A DNA stretch of 64,000 nucleotides from NCBI GenBank assembly GCA_016930375.1, contig JAFGGU010000035.1, positions 1 to 64,000 of the forward strand. Reading direction: 5' to 3'. The translations under genes and the position numbers were made by a program. The stretch is from Bacteroidales bacterium (GTDB taxonomy: Bacteria > Bacteroidota > Bacteroidia > Bacteroidales > UBA10428). Under the pieces are notes generated by a model. That model worked only from the letters and a program-made list of their open reading frames with translations, had not been told where the DNA came from and did not search any database. Below, piece after piece: positions 53,153-63,862 of the stretch (position 1 is its first letter; every line of letters starts with the position of its first letter).

Positions 53153-53821
53153 ATGGCTGAAATAATTCAAAACGAAGGCGGAGGCAAGCAAAAAGGGAAA
53201 CGACGCATTAAACGGCACAGTACACACATCGACATGACTCCGATGGTGGACCTTGCCTGTCTGCTGCTTACTTTCTTCATGCTTACGACTGCATTTAGCA
53301 AAGCTAAGGTCATGGAGATCATACTTCCTGAGAGAACGCAGGAAGATGATAAGAACAGACCTCAGGTTGACGATTCGAAGGTGTTGAACCTCATATTGGT
53401 TGATAATGATAAGATTCTCTGGTACAACGGACTCGCTGATCCTACAAAAGCATCACTGCCACCACTGGTCGAAACCGATTTCAGTGCTGACGGGATTCGA
53501 AAAATTTTGCTCCAGCGTAACAGGGATCTGTTTGCCAAAATCGACGGCTTGAATAACGACATTATCACAGGTAAGATCAAACTTCCCCGGGATTCGGTTG
53601 ATGCCCGCATAGTCAACTTCAAAAGGGGTGACAAACTGGGTCCGGTTGTGCTGATCAAGGCGCACGACAATGTGAAGTATAAAAATGTTGTCGATATCAT
53701 CGATGAGATGTCCATTACCAATATCGCAAGTTATGCACTTGTAGATATAAATCATGTGGAAAATAAGATGGTGTCCAATTACTTTGCCGCGACTTCTTCA
53801 GGTGCCGGTAGTAACAAATAA
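53153..53821 (+). CDS. exbD: ExbD-type motor subunit (paralogue 2)
   Basis: A second ExbD, 222 residues, with the helix at about 29-52 and the essential Asp33 in DMTPMVDLACLLL. A basic N-terminal tail (KGKRRIKRHS) precedes the helix. The periplasmic domain carries an insertion like the first paralogue but with different sequence. The two proteins may occupy the two central peptide positions of the ExbB pore as a hetero-dimer. It lies 11 bases after the first exbD and 17 before tonB. Confidence 0.92.
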   Translation: MAEIIQNEGGGKQKGKRRIKRHSTHIDMTPMVDLACLLLTFFMLTTAFSKAKVMEIILPERTQEDDKNRPQVDDSKVLNLILVDNDKILWYNGLADPTKASLPPLVETDFSADGIRKILLQRNRDLFAKIDGLNNDIITGKIKLPRDSVDARIVNFKRGDKLGPVVLIKAHDNVKYKNVVDIIDEMSITNIASYALVDINHVENKMVSNYFAATSSGAGSNK

Positions 53822-53838
53822 TTCTAAATCTGTTAACC

Positions 53839-54624
53839 ATGGCTAAGAATAAGAAAGAGAAAGAATTCATAGCGGTAACCATCACCGACATGGTATTTGA
53901 AAACCGGAACAGGGAATACGGAGCTTTTGATTTACGAAAAAGATTCCATAAGTACCTGCTGATCGGCTTCCTGATTTCACTGATCGGGATATCGTCCGGT
54001 ATAGCTGTGCCTGTGATCAGGGCATACATGACCAAGGAACAAACAGTTGTGCTGGTAAAGGAAACCGTTGCTGAATTGCAGAATGTGCAAACAGATGATG
54101 ATATCGCTCCTCCTCCGCCACCGCCACCTCCTCCGGCAGCGGTGGAACAGCAGGTGAAATATACCGCACCGGTTGTTGTTGATACGGTTACGGAAGAAGT
54201 AACACTTGCTATTGTTGATGACGTCAGGGAGACGGTTTCGAATGAACCGGTTCCTGAAACCATTGAGGTGGTTGAGGAAGAAGAACCGGTGATCGTGGAA
54301 GAAGAGCCTGCCTTTGTTTTCGTTGAAGAACAGGCGACCTTCCAGGGTGGTGACATCAATTCCTTCAGGGATTGGGTTCAGAAGAACCTGGTGTATCCTC
54401 CGGTAGCTGTTGAAAACGGTATCTTTGGCAGGGTAACTGTTCAGTTTGCCGTCAACTCACGTGGTGATGTAACCGATGTGAAGATTCTGCGTGGTGTTGA
54501 CCCTTCGCTGGATAAGGAGACCATTCGTGTAATCATGTCCTCACCCAAGTGGGGAGCAGCCAAACAGGGCGGACGCGCTGTTAAACAGCAGTTCGTCATA
54601 CCTGTGATCTTCATGTTGCAATAG
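53839..54624 (+). CDS. tonB: TonB energy transducer
   Basis: A 261-residue TonB. One cytoplasmic-membrane helix (about 43-63) follows a basic N-terminus, then a Pro-rich spacer with eight consecutive Pro residues (about 93-100) and an acidic Glu/Val-rich stretch (about 125-165). The C-terminal domain (about 170-261) has DWVQKNLVYPPVAVENGIFG and GRVTVQFAVNSRGDVTDV, typical of TonB_C of this phylum. It links the ExbB-ExbD motor to outer-membrane receptors, such as the SusC-type and BtuB-type proteins in this window. It is the last gene of the cluster and ends at a strong terminator. Confidence 0.94.
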   Translation: MAKNKKEKEFIAVTITDMVFENRNREYGAFDLRKRFHKYLLIGFLISLIGISSGIAVPVIRAYMTKEQTVVLVKETVAELQNVQTDDDIAPPPPPPPPPAAVEQQVKYTAPVVVDTVTEEVTLAIVDDVRETVSNEPVPETIEVVEEEEPVIVEEEPAFVFVEEQATFQGGDINSFRDWVQKNLVYPPVAVENGIFGRVTVQFAVNSRGDVTDVKILRGVDPSLDKETIRVIMSSPKWGAAKQGGRAVKQQFVIPVIFMLQ

Positions 54625-54647
54625 GATAATATACGATTATCATATAT

Positions 54648-56710
<2,063 letters not shown>

Positions 56711-56815
56711 TTAAGCATTTTGAGGTGAAAGCCCGATACAATCAAATGGAATAATTTCGGGTTTGGCTTAAACCTTATTCGGTATAAACAGTCTAACCAG
56801 ACAAACAGTTCAGCG

Positions 56816-57145
56816 ATGAAAAGAATGTTACTTATTGGATTAATGGCGCTGACCGGCAACCTGGCAGTTTTGGCACAGGATCAGCCGGAAACGCAGGGAT
56901 CGGGACAAATTGACCGGGATAATCTTGTTTTACGGCCAAACAGCAGGGATTACACCATTGTGAGAAAGGGCAATAACCATCAGCGTGTCGTTCAAATGCG
57001 ATCCCAGGCTTTAACGCGGCACAGGCAGGCGATGATTAACCGCAAAATGGCCATGGAGCGCCGGAAATCAACGATGCGGAATAAAATGATCAAACAGCAG
57101 CAGATCCGGCAACGCATGATCCGCCAGCGTGGAATGCATCGTTAA
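56816..57145 (+). CDS. Small exported Arg/Met-rich basic protein
   Basis: A 109-residue protein with a clear signal peptide (1-20, AVLAQ) and a mature part of about 88 residues. From residue 45 on it is strongly basic, with many Arg, Lys, Gln and Met (for example IKQQQIRQRMIRQRGMHR at the end) and almost no acidic residue. A helical, RNA-, polyanion- or metal-binding character is possible. It has no family I recognise. A TPR protein gene follows after 30 bases. The ATG at 56816 is well placed and the signal peptide supports the frame. Confidence 0.7.
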   Translation: MKRMLLIGLMALTGNLAVLAQDQPETQGSGQIDRDNLVLRPNSRDYTIVRKGNNHQRVVQMRSQALTRHRQAMINRKMAMERRKSTMRNKMIKQQQIRQRMIRQRGMHR

Positions 57146-57175
57146 TCATGACCCCAACAACAAAACCTGATTGGT

Positions 57176-57889
57176 ATGTATAAAATAGTAACACTCACTT
57201 TTTTATGTCTGGCTATCTTCAGAATCGGAATTGCGCAAACTACAGCCGGTGAGTTGCTGGAGTCGGGCAAGAAGAAACAGGCAAAAGGTGCCGCCGAATC
57301 TGCCATTAAAGATTATACAAAGGCCATTGAGCTGGATAAAAACCTCACGGATGCCTATTATTTCCGCGGCAATGCCTGGTTTGACCTGGAGGAATTCCAA
57401 AAAGCGGTTGACGATTATTCCAGCGCTATCGAATTGCAGCCCCAATACAAGGATGCTTTTTTCAATCGCGGAAATGCCTATTATGAGCTTGAGAAATATG
57501 TTATGGCCATTCAGGATTTCTCCAACTGCATTGCCCTGGATCCGGGATACGCCGATGACTGGTTCAGCCGTGGAAATGCTTTCTTCAAACTTGGCAGGTT
57601 TCAGGAAGCCCTGGATGATTTCAACAAGGGTATTACGTTGAATAACGCGAATGCCGATGCCTATTATGACAGGGCCAATACACAGTATAGTCTCAGGAAC
57701 TTTGAATCTGCGGTAGCCGACTATACCAAAGCCATTGAACTGCAGGAAGGTACTTTCGATTTTTATTTTAACAGGGCGCTTGCCTATTTCTCCCTCAATA
57801 TGGATGATAAAGCTTGTGAGGATCTTGCTAAAGCAGAGGAATTGGGTGATCCGGAGGCGAAGGAATACATCCGGGAATTGTGCAAGTGA
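57176..57889 (+). CDS. Exported TPR-repeat protein
   Basis: A 237-residue exported protein with a signal peptide (1-20, RIGIAQ) and about six TPR units, each close to the consensus: DAYYFRGNAWFDLEEFQKA, DAFFNRGNAYYELEKYVMA, DDWFSRGNAFFKLGRFQEA and so on. The tight, regular array implies recent internal duplication or strong structural constraint. It likely scaffolds a protein complex. It is 30 bases after the small basic protein gene and probably in the same transcript. Confidence 0.85.
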   Translation: MYKIVTLTFLCLAIFRIGIAQTTAGELLESGKKKQAKGAAESAIKDYTKAIELDKNLTDAYYFRGNAWFDLEEFQKAVDDYSSAIELQPQYKDAFFNRGNAYYELEKYVMAIQDFSNCIALDPGYADDWFSRGNAFFKLGRFQEALDDFNKGITLNNANADAYYDRANTQYSLRNFESAVADYTKAIELQEGTFDFYFNRALAYFSLNMDDKACEDLAKAEELGDPEAKEYIRELCK

Positions 57890-57961
57890 TTTATAAAACT
57901 GGTTATTCAACAATTGAACCTCAAGGTTCTAAGTATGAATTTTTCCAGAAACATCATTATG

Positions 57962-58055
57962 GCAACACACTACATCCCTGTAGGGGATAAATTATTGTAG
58001 AAATATCATTAGCGCAACACACATAACATCCCTGTAGGGGATGAATTATTGTAGA
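57962..58055. repeat. Two direct copies of a 41-43-bp palindromic unit
   Basis: Copy one (57962-58002) and copy two (58013-58055) both read GCAACACAC, a short spacer, CATCCCTGTAGGGGAT, then (A/G)AATTATTGTAGAA. They start 51 bases apart. The core ATCCCTGTAGGGGAT is itself a dyad. The unit is similar in style to, but distinct from, the REP-like units at 1-150. It lies between the TPR gene and a convergent outer-membrane protein gene. Confidence 0.8.
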
Positions 58056-58083
58056 AGATCACAGATCAAATCCCCTGAAGTCC

Positions 58084-59058
58084 CTATTTCTTTCCAAACA
58101 TTAAATTGTATGTCACCCCTATATCAAAGAAGAACTGTGCTTCATCCGATAAATAGTCCGGTTGTCCGACGGGGATCATCAGGTACAGTCCCATATTAAT
58201 CCCGAAATTACCGATCATGTAAAAAAACGGGAGATTTATACTGACTGAGGTGAGTTTAAAATCATCCTGCGCTTTGTCAATGAGGTAATCATCCAGGACC
58301 TCTTCTTTTGTCAATTCCGGATTTTTCAGTATTTCAGCAATTACATAACGCCGTATGGCAGGGTAGGACAGCAGATAAAGATATAAATAAGGTTCTTTTC
58401 TGAGTTCATCCAGGTAATAGAGATTAAGGTACTCGTAACTGCCAAAATTGGCATCCACACCCGGTTGGATGCTCAATGTACCCTTAGAAGAAAGGAATCT
58501 GTCAAACTGAATATCATAATAATTGTGAATGGAAGTGTAAAAAGTATTTTTCTTGCCGAGATAAAATCCGGAGGAAACACCCAAATTCAAAAACCTGTAA
58601 TTGTAATCCACATCCAGCCGGATATCATCCGAGAATATTGATTTTAAGGCATTGGAATTACTGCTGTGAAAAAAATGAGTATAGCTGGGATAAATGGTAA
58701 ATCCATCCACAGGTTGTAGAGTATATCCTAACATGAGATCAAGCTCAGATGTGAAATGATCCAGGGAATCATCGGAGTTACCCACGAAATAACCACCTGC
58801 GGAAATATCTACTCCCCATTTGCTAAAGAAAAAAAGGGAAGGGGAGAATGATGGTTGCCTGGTTTCAGGATTGAAATTGCCCATTACATTTGTATTGGTC
58901 ACATAATCAGCTGAAAACATCAGGGTGCTGTATTTCAGCGGGTCAGATGACTTTTCCTGCTTTTGCAGGTTGGCGATTTGCGCGGACCCTGATTCGCATA
59001 AAAAAATGATGGCTGTAATCATCAATAAGCTGTATCGCATACCCGGATAAATGTTCAT
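58084..59058 (-). CDS. Unidentified outer-membrane beta-barrel-like protein
   Basis: A 324-residue exported protein with a signal peptide (about 1-26, ESGSAQ) and alternating hydrophobic/aromatic beta strands, ending in an aromatic strand (GVTYNLMFGKK) as outer-membrane proteins do. It has a helical insertion with a Pro/Glu-rich LKNPELTKEEVLDDYLIDKA near 245-264. I do not recognise a family. A shorter start at residue 7 (59040) is also possible. It is divergent from the cobalamin-regulated BtuB-like gene, and could be linked to envelope transport, but there is no direct evidence. Confidence 0.65.
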   Translation of the reverse strand: MNIYPGMRYSLLMITAIIFLCESGSAQIANLQKQEKSSDPLKYSTLMFSADYVTNTNVMGNFNPETRQPSFSPSLFFFSKWGVDISAGGYFVGNSDDSLDHFTSELDLMLGYTLQPVDGFTIYPSYTHFFHSSNSNALKSIFSDDIRLDVDYNYRFLNLGVSSGFYLGKKNTFYTSIHNYYDIQFDRFLSSKGTLSIQPGVDANFGSYEYLNLYYLDELRKEPYLYLYLLSYPAIRRYVIAEILKNPELTKEEVLDDYLIDKAQDDFKLTSVSINLPFFYMIGNFGINMGLYLMIPVGQPDYLSDEAQFFFDIGVTYNLMFGKK

Positions 59059-59110
59059 TAAGGGTCTAAAATTAGTAATTTACGCTGACTTTGTCGTTGT
59101 TGAAAAATGG

Positions 59111-59144
59111 TTGACCAGTAAAGCAAAAGATTTTCCTATATTTG
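59111..59144 (+). promoter_or_regulatory. Promoter of the cobalamin riboswitch transcript
   Basis: TATATTTG at 59137-59144 matches TAnnTTTG exactly, with a TTG at 59111-59113 (23-base spacing). Transcription would start about where the riboswitch begins (59150), which supports both calls. Confidence 0.65.
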
Positions 59145-59149
59145 TCAGG

Positions 59150-59348
59150 ATTATGGTTCCGGTCAGGAAATTCCTGTATCGGATAATAGGGAACCAGGTG
59201 CAAAACCTGGACAGTACCCGCTGCTGTAATCTCCTGATTTTTCCAGGCACAAAACCTGCCACTGTTCTGCCGGTCACTATTGCTCTGATAGCGCCGGAGG
59301 ATGGGAAGGCAGCCTGGAAATGGAGAGAGTCAGAAGACCTGCCATGAT
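59150..59348 (+). ncRNA. Cobalamin (B12) riboswitch
   Basis: The sequence has the class landmarks of the cobalamin riboswitch in order: the P1 strand ATTATGG (59150-59156) pairs with CCATGAT (59342-59348). GGGAACCAGGTG follows, then GGACAGTACCCGCTGCTGTAA, here split as GGACAGTACCCG (59209-59220) and CTGCTGTAA (59221-59229), then GCCACTG (59258-59264), GGGAAGGC (59303-59310), and the B12 box AGTCAGAAGACCTGCC (59328-59343). It lies 32 bases before the BtuB-like ATG. Known members turn off the downstream gene when adenosylcobalamin is plentiful. This one is probably a translational or transcriptional off-switch. Confidence 0.95.
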
Positions 59349-59380
59349 CAGTAGTGTTCGGGAACAAACCAAAATTAATC

Positions 59381-61333
59381 ATGGACAGATTTTATCCTTT
59401 CTTTCTTCTTACATTACTGCCTTTCCTGATACCTTTACCTGTCTTTTCCCAGGAATTGCCCGTTAAGCAGATTCCGGAGGTCACCGTTGTAAAAGGCAAT
59501 CAGAAGTTCTTTTCCGATGATCAGACCATTTATAAAGTTGATCTTGAACTCATTCGTTTGGACAGGCATCAGAACCTGGGTTATTTTCTTGAAAAACAAA
59601 CTCCTGCACTGGTTAGATCCTACGGAAGCGCTGGTTCACTGGTATCGGTTTCACTCCATGGTGCCGGAAGCAACCACACTCAGGTCAACTGGAACGGTTT
59701 TCCTTTAAACTCTCCGACTACAGGTCAGGCAGATCTCGCGCTAATCCCTGCGGGTTTTATGCAGACCGTGGAGCTGATGAACGGTTCATCAGGAGCATTG
59801 TTTGGAAGCGGTACTTTTGGCGGTTCAATCAATTTATCCAACGAGCCCGACTGGAATAACAGGTTTGCCGCTCACTATTCCTTTGATGCCGGCAGTTTCG
59901 GGTCAAACGGCCATATGCTGAGCGTTCGCACCGGTGGTGAAAAATTGCAGTTTCAGTTGTCGGCCATCAGCGCAAAAGCAGAAAATGATTTCACCTATCG
60001 GGATCGTTACCGTTACGGATCGCCTGAAGTCAAAACACAACACAATGCTTACCGTTCAGTAGGGCTGATCCATAACATTTACCTGAACCTGAATAAGGGT
60101 AGCTACCTGGAAGCCGGTATGTGGTATCAGCGGAAAATCCTTGAAATTCCTGCTCTTATGGGGTCCTATAAAGAGAGCAATGCCCGGCAAAAGGACAGTA
60201 TTTTCAGATCTTACATGAGTTACCGGAAAATCACGGCAAAATCGGCACTGCTTGTCAGGTCAGCCTATTTCTCCGATTATTTAGGCTATACCGATAAAAA
60301 TCTCACTACGGATACATCCTATTCAATTGATTCCAGGATTGCCACCACCCGATGGATGAATGAGGCGGATTACAGGTATTACCTTTCATCGAAGCTGATT
60401 GTCGGGGGAGGCGCCATGTACAACAGGTTATCAGGCAATTCCGGCAATTACGGGGGCAGGATCACTGAACATGAATATGCCGTGTTTGGCAGTTTGAAAG
60501 TTAGCCTCTCTGATCTTATCATCAATGCAGGTGTGAGAAAGGAATTCTATGAAGGCCTGAATCCGGGTATACAATATTCCCTGGGTTTAAGATTCAGGCC
60601 CAATGAGCATTGGATTCTACGGTCAGGTTTCTCCAGCAAGTTCAGAAAACCGACTTTCAATGAAAAGTACTGGAGACCGGGAGGAAATTCACTTTTGCGG
60701 CCTGAAAAGGGCAGGGGAGGCGAAATCACTGCTGAATGGTCCTCAAAAGGAGACCAGGAACGTTCGTTGTGGCTCGAAGCCCAGATTACCGGTTATTATC
60801 AATGGATTGACAACTGGATTCAATGGGTGATCCGTGATTCGCTCACTCCTGTTGAATACAAGAAGGTTCATGCCCGTGGTATAGATACCCGGATGGAGTT
60901 GGGCTATCATTTAAATGAATTTGCAATTAAAGCATTTGTGAATTACGATTATAACCGCTCCGTGATCATCAGCACGTATGATAATAATCCGCTTTGCGAG
61001 GGAAATCAAATGACATACGTTCCTGTTCATACGGCAGGGGCTGGTCTTGAGGCAGTATATCATGGGTTTTTGCTGGGAATTTCCTCCTCTTATACCGGGT
61101 ACCGGGAAACCGTTGAAACTGCAGATGAAACACTTCGCCTGCCGGGATTTTACCTGATGAACATGGTGACAGGCATCCGCCGCGAAATTCTTGGCGCAGA
61201 TCTGGCATTCTTCTTCCGCATTGACAACATAACAGACAGATCCTATGAGGTTATCCGGTCTTTCCCGCTTCCGGGCCGTAACTACCATTTCACGTTGACC
61301 ATCGGATTACAAAAGATTACCTCTGACAATTAA
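59381..61333 (+). CDS. btuB: BtuB-like TonB-dependent cobalamin receptor
   Basis: A 650-residue outer-membrane receptor. The signal peptide (1-23, PVFSQ) is followed by a TonB box-like PEVTVVKGNQKF and a plug (about 45-165, with SHLHGAG-like VSLHGAGSNHTQVNW and LFGSGTFGGSINLS), then a 22-strand barrel. The C-terminus ends in RNYHFTLTIGLQKITSDN. The cobalamin riboswitch just upstream and the BtuG-like lipoprotein downstream make vitamin B12 or a corrinoid the likely substrate. The ATG at 59381 starts the signal peptide; an earlier in-frame ATG at 59354 lies within the leader and is not used. It overlaps no gene; the next starts 18 bases later. Confidence 0.88.
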   Translation: MDRFYPFFLLTLLPFLIPLPVFSQELPVKQIPEVTVVKGNQKFFSDDQTIYKVDLELIRLDRHQNLGYFLEKQTPALVRSYGSAGSLVSVSLHGAGSNHTQVNWNGFPLNSPTTGQADLALIPAGFMQTVELMNGSSGALFGSGTFGGSINLSNEPDWNNRFAAHYSFDAGSFGSNGHMLSVRTGGEKLQFQLSAISAKAENDFTYRDRYRYGSPEVKTQHNAYRSVGLIHNIYLNLNKGSYLEAGMWYQRKILEIPALMGSYKESNARQKDSIFRSYMSYRKITAKSALLVRSAYFSDYLGYTDKNLTTDTSYSIDSRIATTRWMNEADYRYYLSSKLIVGGGAMYNRLSGNSGNYGGRITEHEYAVFGSLKVSLSDLIINAGVRKEFYEGLNPGIQYSLGLRFRPNEHWILRSGFSSKFRKPTFNEKYWRPGGNSLLRPEKGRGGEITAEWSSKGDQERSLWLEAQITGYYQWIDNWIQWVIRDSLTPVEYKKVHARGIDTRMELGYHLNEFAIKAFVNYDYNRSVIISTYDNNPLCEGNQMTYVPVHTAGAGLEAVYHGFLLGISSSYTGYRETVETADETLRLPGFYLMNMVTGIRREILGADLAFFFRIDNITDRSYEVIRSFPLPGRNYHFTLTIGLQKITSDN

Positions 61334-61351
61334 CCAATTATTTTTTTAATT

Positions 61352-62428
61352 ATGAAATATACTTACTGGCTATCTGGTGTGGCAGCTTTTGCCCTGTTTT
61401 TATCGGGATGTGAAAAAAATGATAATCCTCCCAAGGAAACCGATTATTCACAGGGCATTTACATTGTGAATGAAGGATCATTCCAGTCGAACAATGGTTC
61501 AATAAGTTATTATGACCCCTTGGAAGGGTTGATTATCAATGGTATTTTTGAGGCAGCCAACGGACGGGCCCTGGGTGATGTAGTGCAGTCATTTGCCACG
61601 GTGGGTGATACTACCGGGTTTATTGTGGTGAATGGTTCCGCCAAACTTGAGGTAATTGACCTCAGAACTTTTAAAAGCATTGTTGAGCCCATTCCGGTGG
61701 ATTATCCACGGTATTTCTTACCCGTCGAATCCGATCGAGGTTACCTGACCGGTGGTAGTCTCGGAGGCTATATTTATCATATTGATCTGAAGACCTTTGA
61801 AATCAAGGATAGCATTGAAGTAGGAAAGGGACCTGAAAATATGGCGCAATTGTATGATATGGTTTTTGTGGCAAATAGTGGTGGCTGGGACATTGATTCA
61901 ACAATTCATAAAATACACACATTGGAGGATAGGATAACAGATACGCTCTATGTCGGGAAAGCACCGGTTGATTTGGTGTTCGACGGATCCGAGAACCTGT
62001 GGGTTTATTGCAAGGGTCAGGCTGTTTACAACTGGGATCCTCCCTATGAACTTATCTCAGAAACCGACGCCCTGATGCAAAAGATTGATATCTGGCATGG
62101 TAATGTTATCTGGGAAAGTGCTGTAGGGAAAGCGGGCGATTATACGGCCACTCCGCCCCGGATTGCCGCATCAGCAGATGGCGAAAGCATTTACTACCTG
62201 AGACCCGATGGCGTATATAAAATGGATGCCGCTAATCCTGCAGTCCCTGACACTCCTATAATTACCGGTAGTTTTTATGGAATGGATGTGAATCCCGACG
62301 ACGGAAACATTTATGTCTTCGAGGCCAGTTTTACCGGCAATGGTACCATGAAGATCTTTAATGAATCCGGAACTCTCCTGTCGGAAGGCACCGTGGGTAT
62401 TGCACCCAACGGGGCCGTTTTTCATTAA
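61352..62428 (+). CDS. BtuG-like surface beta-propeller lipoprotein
   Basis: A 358-residue lipoprotein with lipobox LSGC (Cys20). The mature part is a YncE/DUF5074-type beta-propeller with about seven repeats. Examples of blades are GIYIVNEGSFQSNNGSISYY, TTGFIVVNGSAKLEVIDL and MVFVANSGGWDIDS. In Bacteroides, BtuG is a surface propeller lipoprotein encoded beside btuB that captures B12 very tightly and hands it to BtuB. The gene order and riboswitch control fit this role. The identity with BtuG proper is inferred from context and fold, not from B12-contact residues. The stop (62426-62428) overlaps that of the convergent oxidoreductase gene. Confidence 0.75.
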   Translation: MKYTYWLSGVAAFALFLSGCEKNDNPPKETDYSQGIYIVNEGSFQSNNGSISYYDPLEGLIINGIFEAANGRALGDVVQSFATVGDTTGFIVVNGSAKLEVIDLRTFKSIVEPIPVDYPRYFLPVESDRGYLTGGSLGGYIYHIDLKTFEIKDSIEVGKGPENMAQLYDMVFVANSGGWDIDSTIHKIHTLEDRITDTLYVGKAPVDLVFDGSENLWVYCKGQAVYNWDPPYELISETDALMQKIDIWHGNVIWESAVGKAGDYTATPPRIAASADGESIYYLRPDGVYKMDAANPAVPDTPIITGSFYGMDVNPDDGNIYVFEASFTGNGTMKIFNESGTLLSEGTVGIAPNGAVFH

Positions 62429-63747
62429 ACCGCAGGCAGTTCCCAGGGACTTCTGTACTTTGCCTTCAGGTATTCATTGGCCTCAGGGTCATTCGTAAAC
62501 AGGGAGGCATTACTGTCCCAGTACAATCTTCTGCCGGTCTTGTAGGCGATGTTTCCCAGATTCGCTACCCTGGCAATATTGGCACCAATTTCAATGCCTG
62601 CATTGGGCGTAACGTTTCTGTCCCTGATGCAGGCAATGAAGTTCTGCATGTGGTTTTCCAGTCCTTTTCCTACTCCCTTTCTGAGTTCCACACGCTCCAT
62701 TTTGGCTTTTCCGTTTTCCTGCTCGGGGATGACTTCCCAGCCTTCCCTGTCAACGACAAGGGTACCCAGGTTGCCCACAAATCCCACGCCATGAGAACGT
62801 CCGTAATATCCTCCGTCAATACCCGTAGCATGGTCCCACAACAGGGTGAATCCGTCAAACTCAAACAAGGCCTGCAAAGTATCCGGAGTTTCACAGGCAT
62901 CCCCGGGATAAGCATATTTGCCTCCCATGGCCATAATTGATTTGGGTTGACTGACTTTCATGCCAAAAAGGGCATAATCAAGTATATGCACTCCCCAGTC
63001 GGTCATCATGCCACCAGCATAATCCCAAAACCAGCGGAAAGTGAAATGAAAGCGGTTGCGATTGAAGGGTCTTGCAGGAGCTGGTCCCAGCCAGAAATCA
63101 TAATCAACGCCGGCAGGAACAGGTTCATCCGGCAGAACTGGCACTGATTTCATCCAGCCCTGGTAGGACCATGCGCGAACAGTCCGGATCTTGCCCAGTT
63201 TTCCCGAGTGCACAAATGCAACAGCATCCTGCCAGTGATTATCGCTTCGCTGCCACTGTCCGATCTGGACAACCCTGTCGTACTTTTTCACAGCTTTCTG
63301 CATGAGGTTGATCTCCTCGATGGTGTTGGAAAGAGGTTTTTCGCAATACACATCTTTCCCTGCCTGGCAGGCATAAATAAAAGGCAGACAATGCCAGTGG
63401 TCAGGCGTGCCGATAATCACAACATCGATATCCTTATCCTCAAGCAGCCTTCTGAAATCCTTGTAAACCCTTGGTTTCCTGCCTTGAATTTTCTCAACTT
63501 CGGCAGCCTGTCTGTTCAGAACATTTTCATCTATATCGCACAGTGCCGCGCATTCGGTATTGGGTTGCGCCAAAAAGGCTTTCAAATCGGCAAATCCCAT
63601 ACCGTTGATTCCAATGGCACCCACTGTCAGTTTATCATTGGCGCCAAGCACATTTCCAATCCTGGAGAAGGGCATGGCTGACAGTAATCCGGTTCCTGCC
63701 GCAAGTGTCAGGGAACCTGCAATAAATTTCCGGCGTGAAGTATACAT
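62425..63747 (-). CDS. Tat-exported Gfo/Idh/MocA oxidoreductase
   Basis: A 440-residue NAD(P)-dependent oxidoreductase. The twin-arginine signal SRRKFIAGS (4-12) and a following hydrophobic region imply folded export to the periplasm. The N-terminal Rossmann domain (about 38-160) has VGAIGINGMG and a CEKPLS motif near 133-138. The C-terminal half has the family's WFWDYAGGMMTDWGVHILDY stretch (about 241-260). Such secreted members are common in Bacteroidota and act on sugars or inositol-like compounds; the substrate is unknown. The 3' end overlaps the BtuG-like gene by four bases. No metabolic link with B12 is evident. Confidence 0.9.
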   Translation of the reverse strand: MYTSRRKFIAGSLTLAAGTGLLSAMPFSRIGNVLGANDKLTVGAIGINGMGFADLKAFLAQPNTECAALCDIDENVLNRQAAEVEKIQGRKPRVYKDFRRLLEDKDIDVVIIGTPDHWHCLPFIYACQAGKDVYCEKPLSNTIEEINLMQKAVKKYDRVVQIGQWQRSDNHWQDAVAFVHSGKLGKIRTVRAWSYQGWMKSVPVLPDEPVPAGVDYDFWLGPAPARPFNRNRFHFTFRWFWDYAGGMMTDWGVHILDYALFGMKVSQPKSIMAMGGKYAYPGDACETPDTLQALFEFDGFTLLWDHATGIDGGYYGRSHGVGFVGNLGTLVVDREGWEVIPEQENGKAKMERVELRKGVGKGLENHMQNFIACIRDRNVTPNAGIEIGANIARVANLGNIAYKTGRRLYWDSNASLFTNDPEANEYLKAKYRSPWELPAV

Positions 63748-63862
63748 TTTATCAGGTTTATTATGTTAGTATTCTGAATTCATTTTTTACGTTGGCGTTA
63801 CCAATTTAGCTTATTTTATCTTAACAGTCGATGAATTTAAACAATTTCAATAATTTCACTGC

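Noticed and set aside
57962-58055. A CRISPR array
   Set aside because: Only two copies, a 10-base gap between units, and no cas genes in the window.
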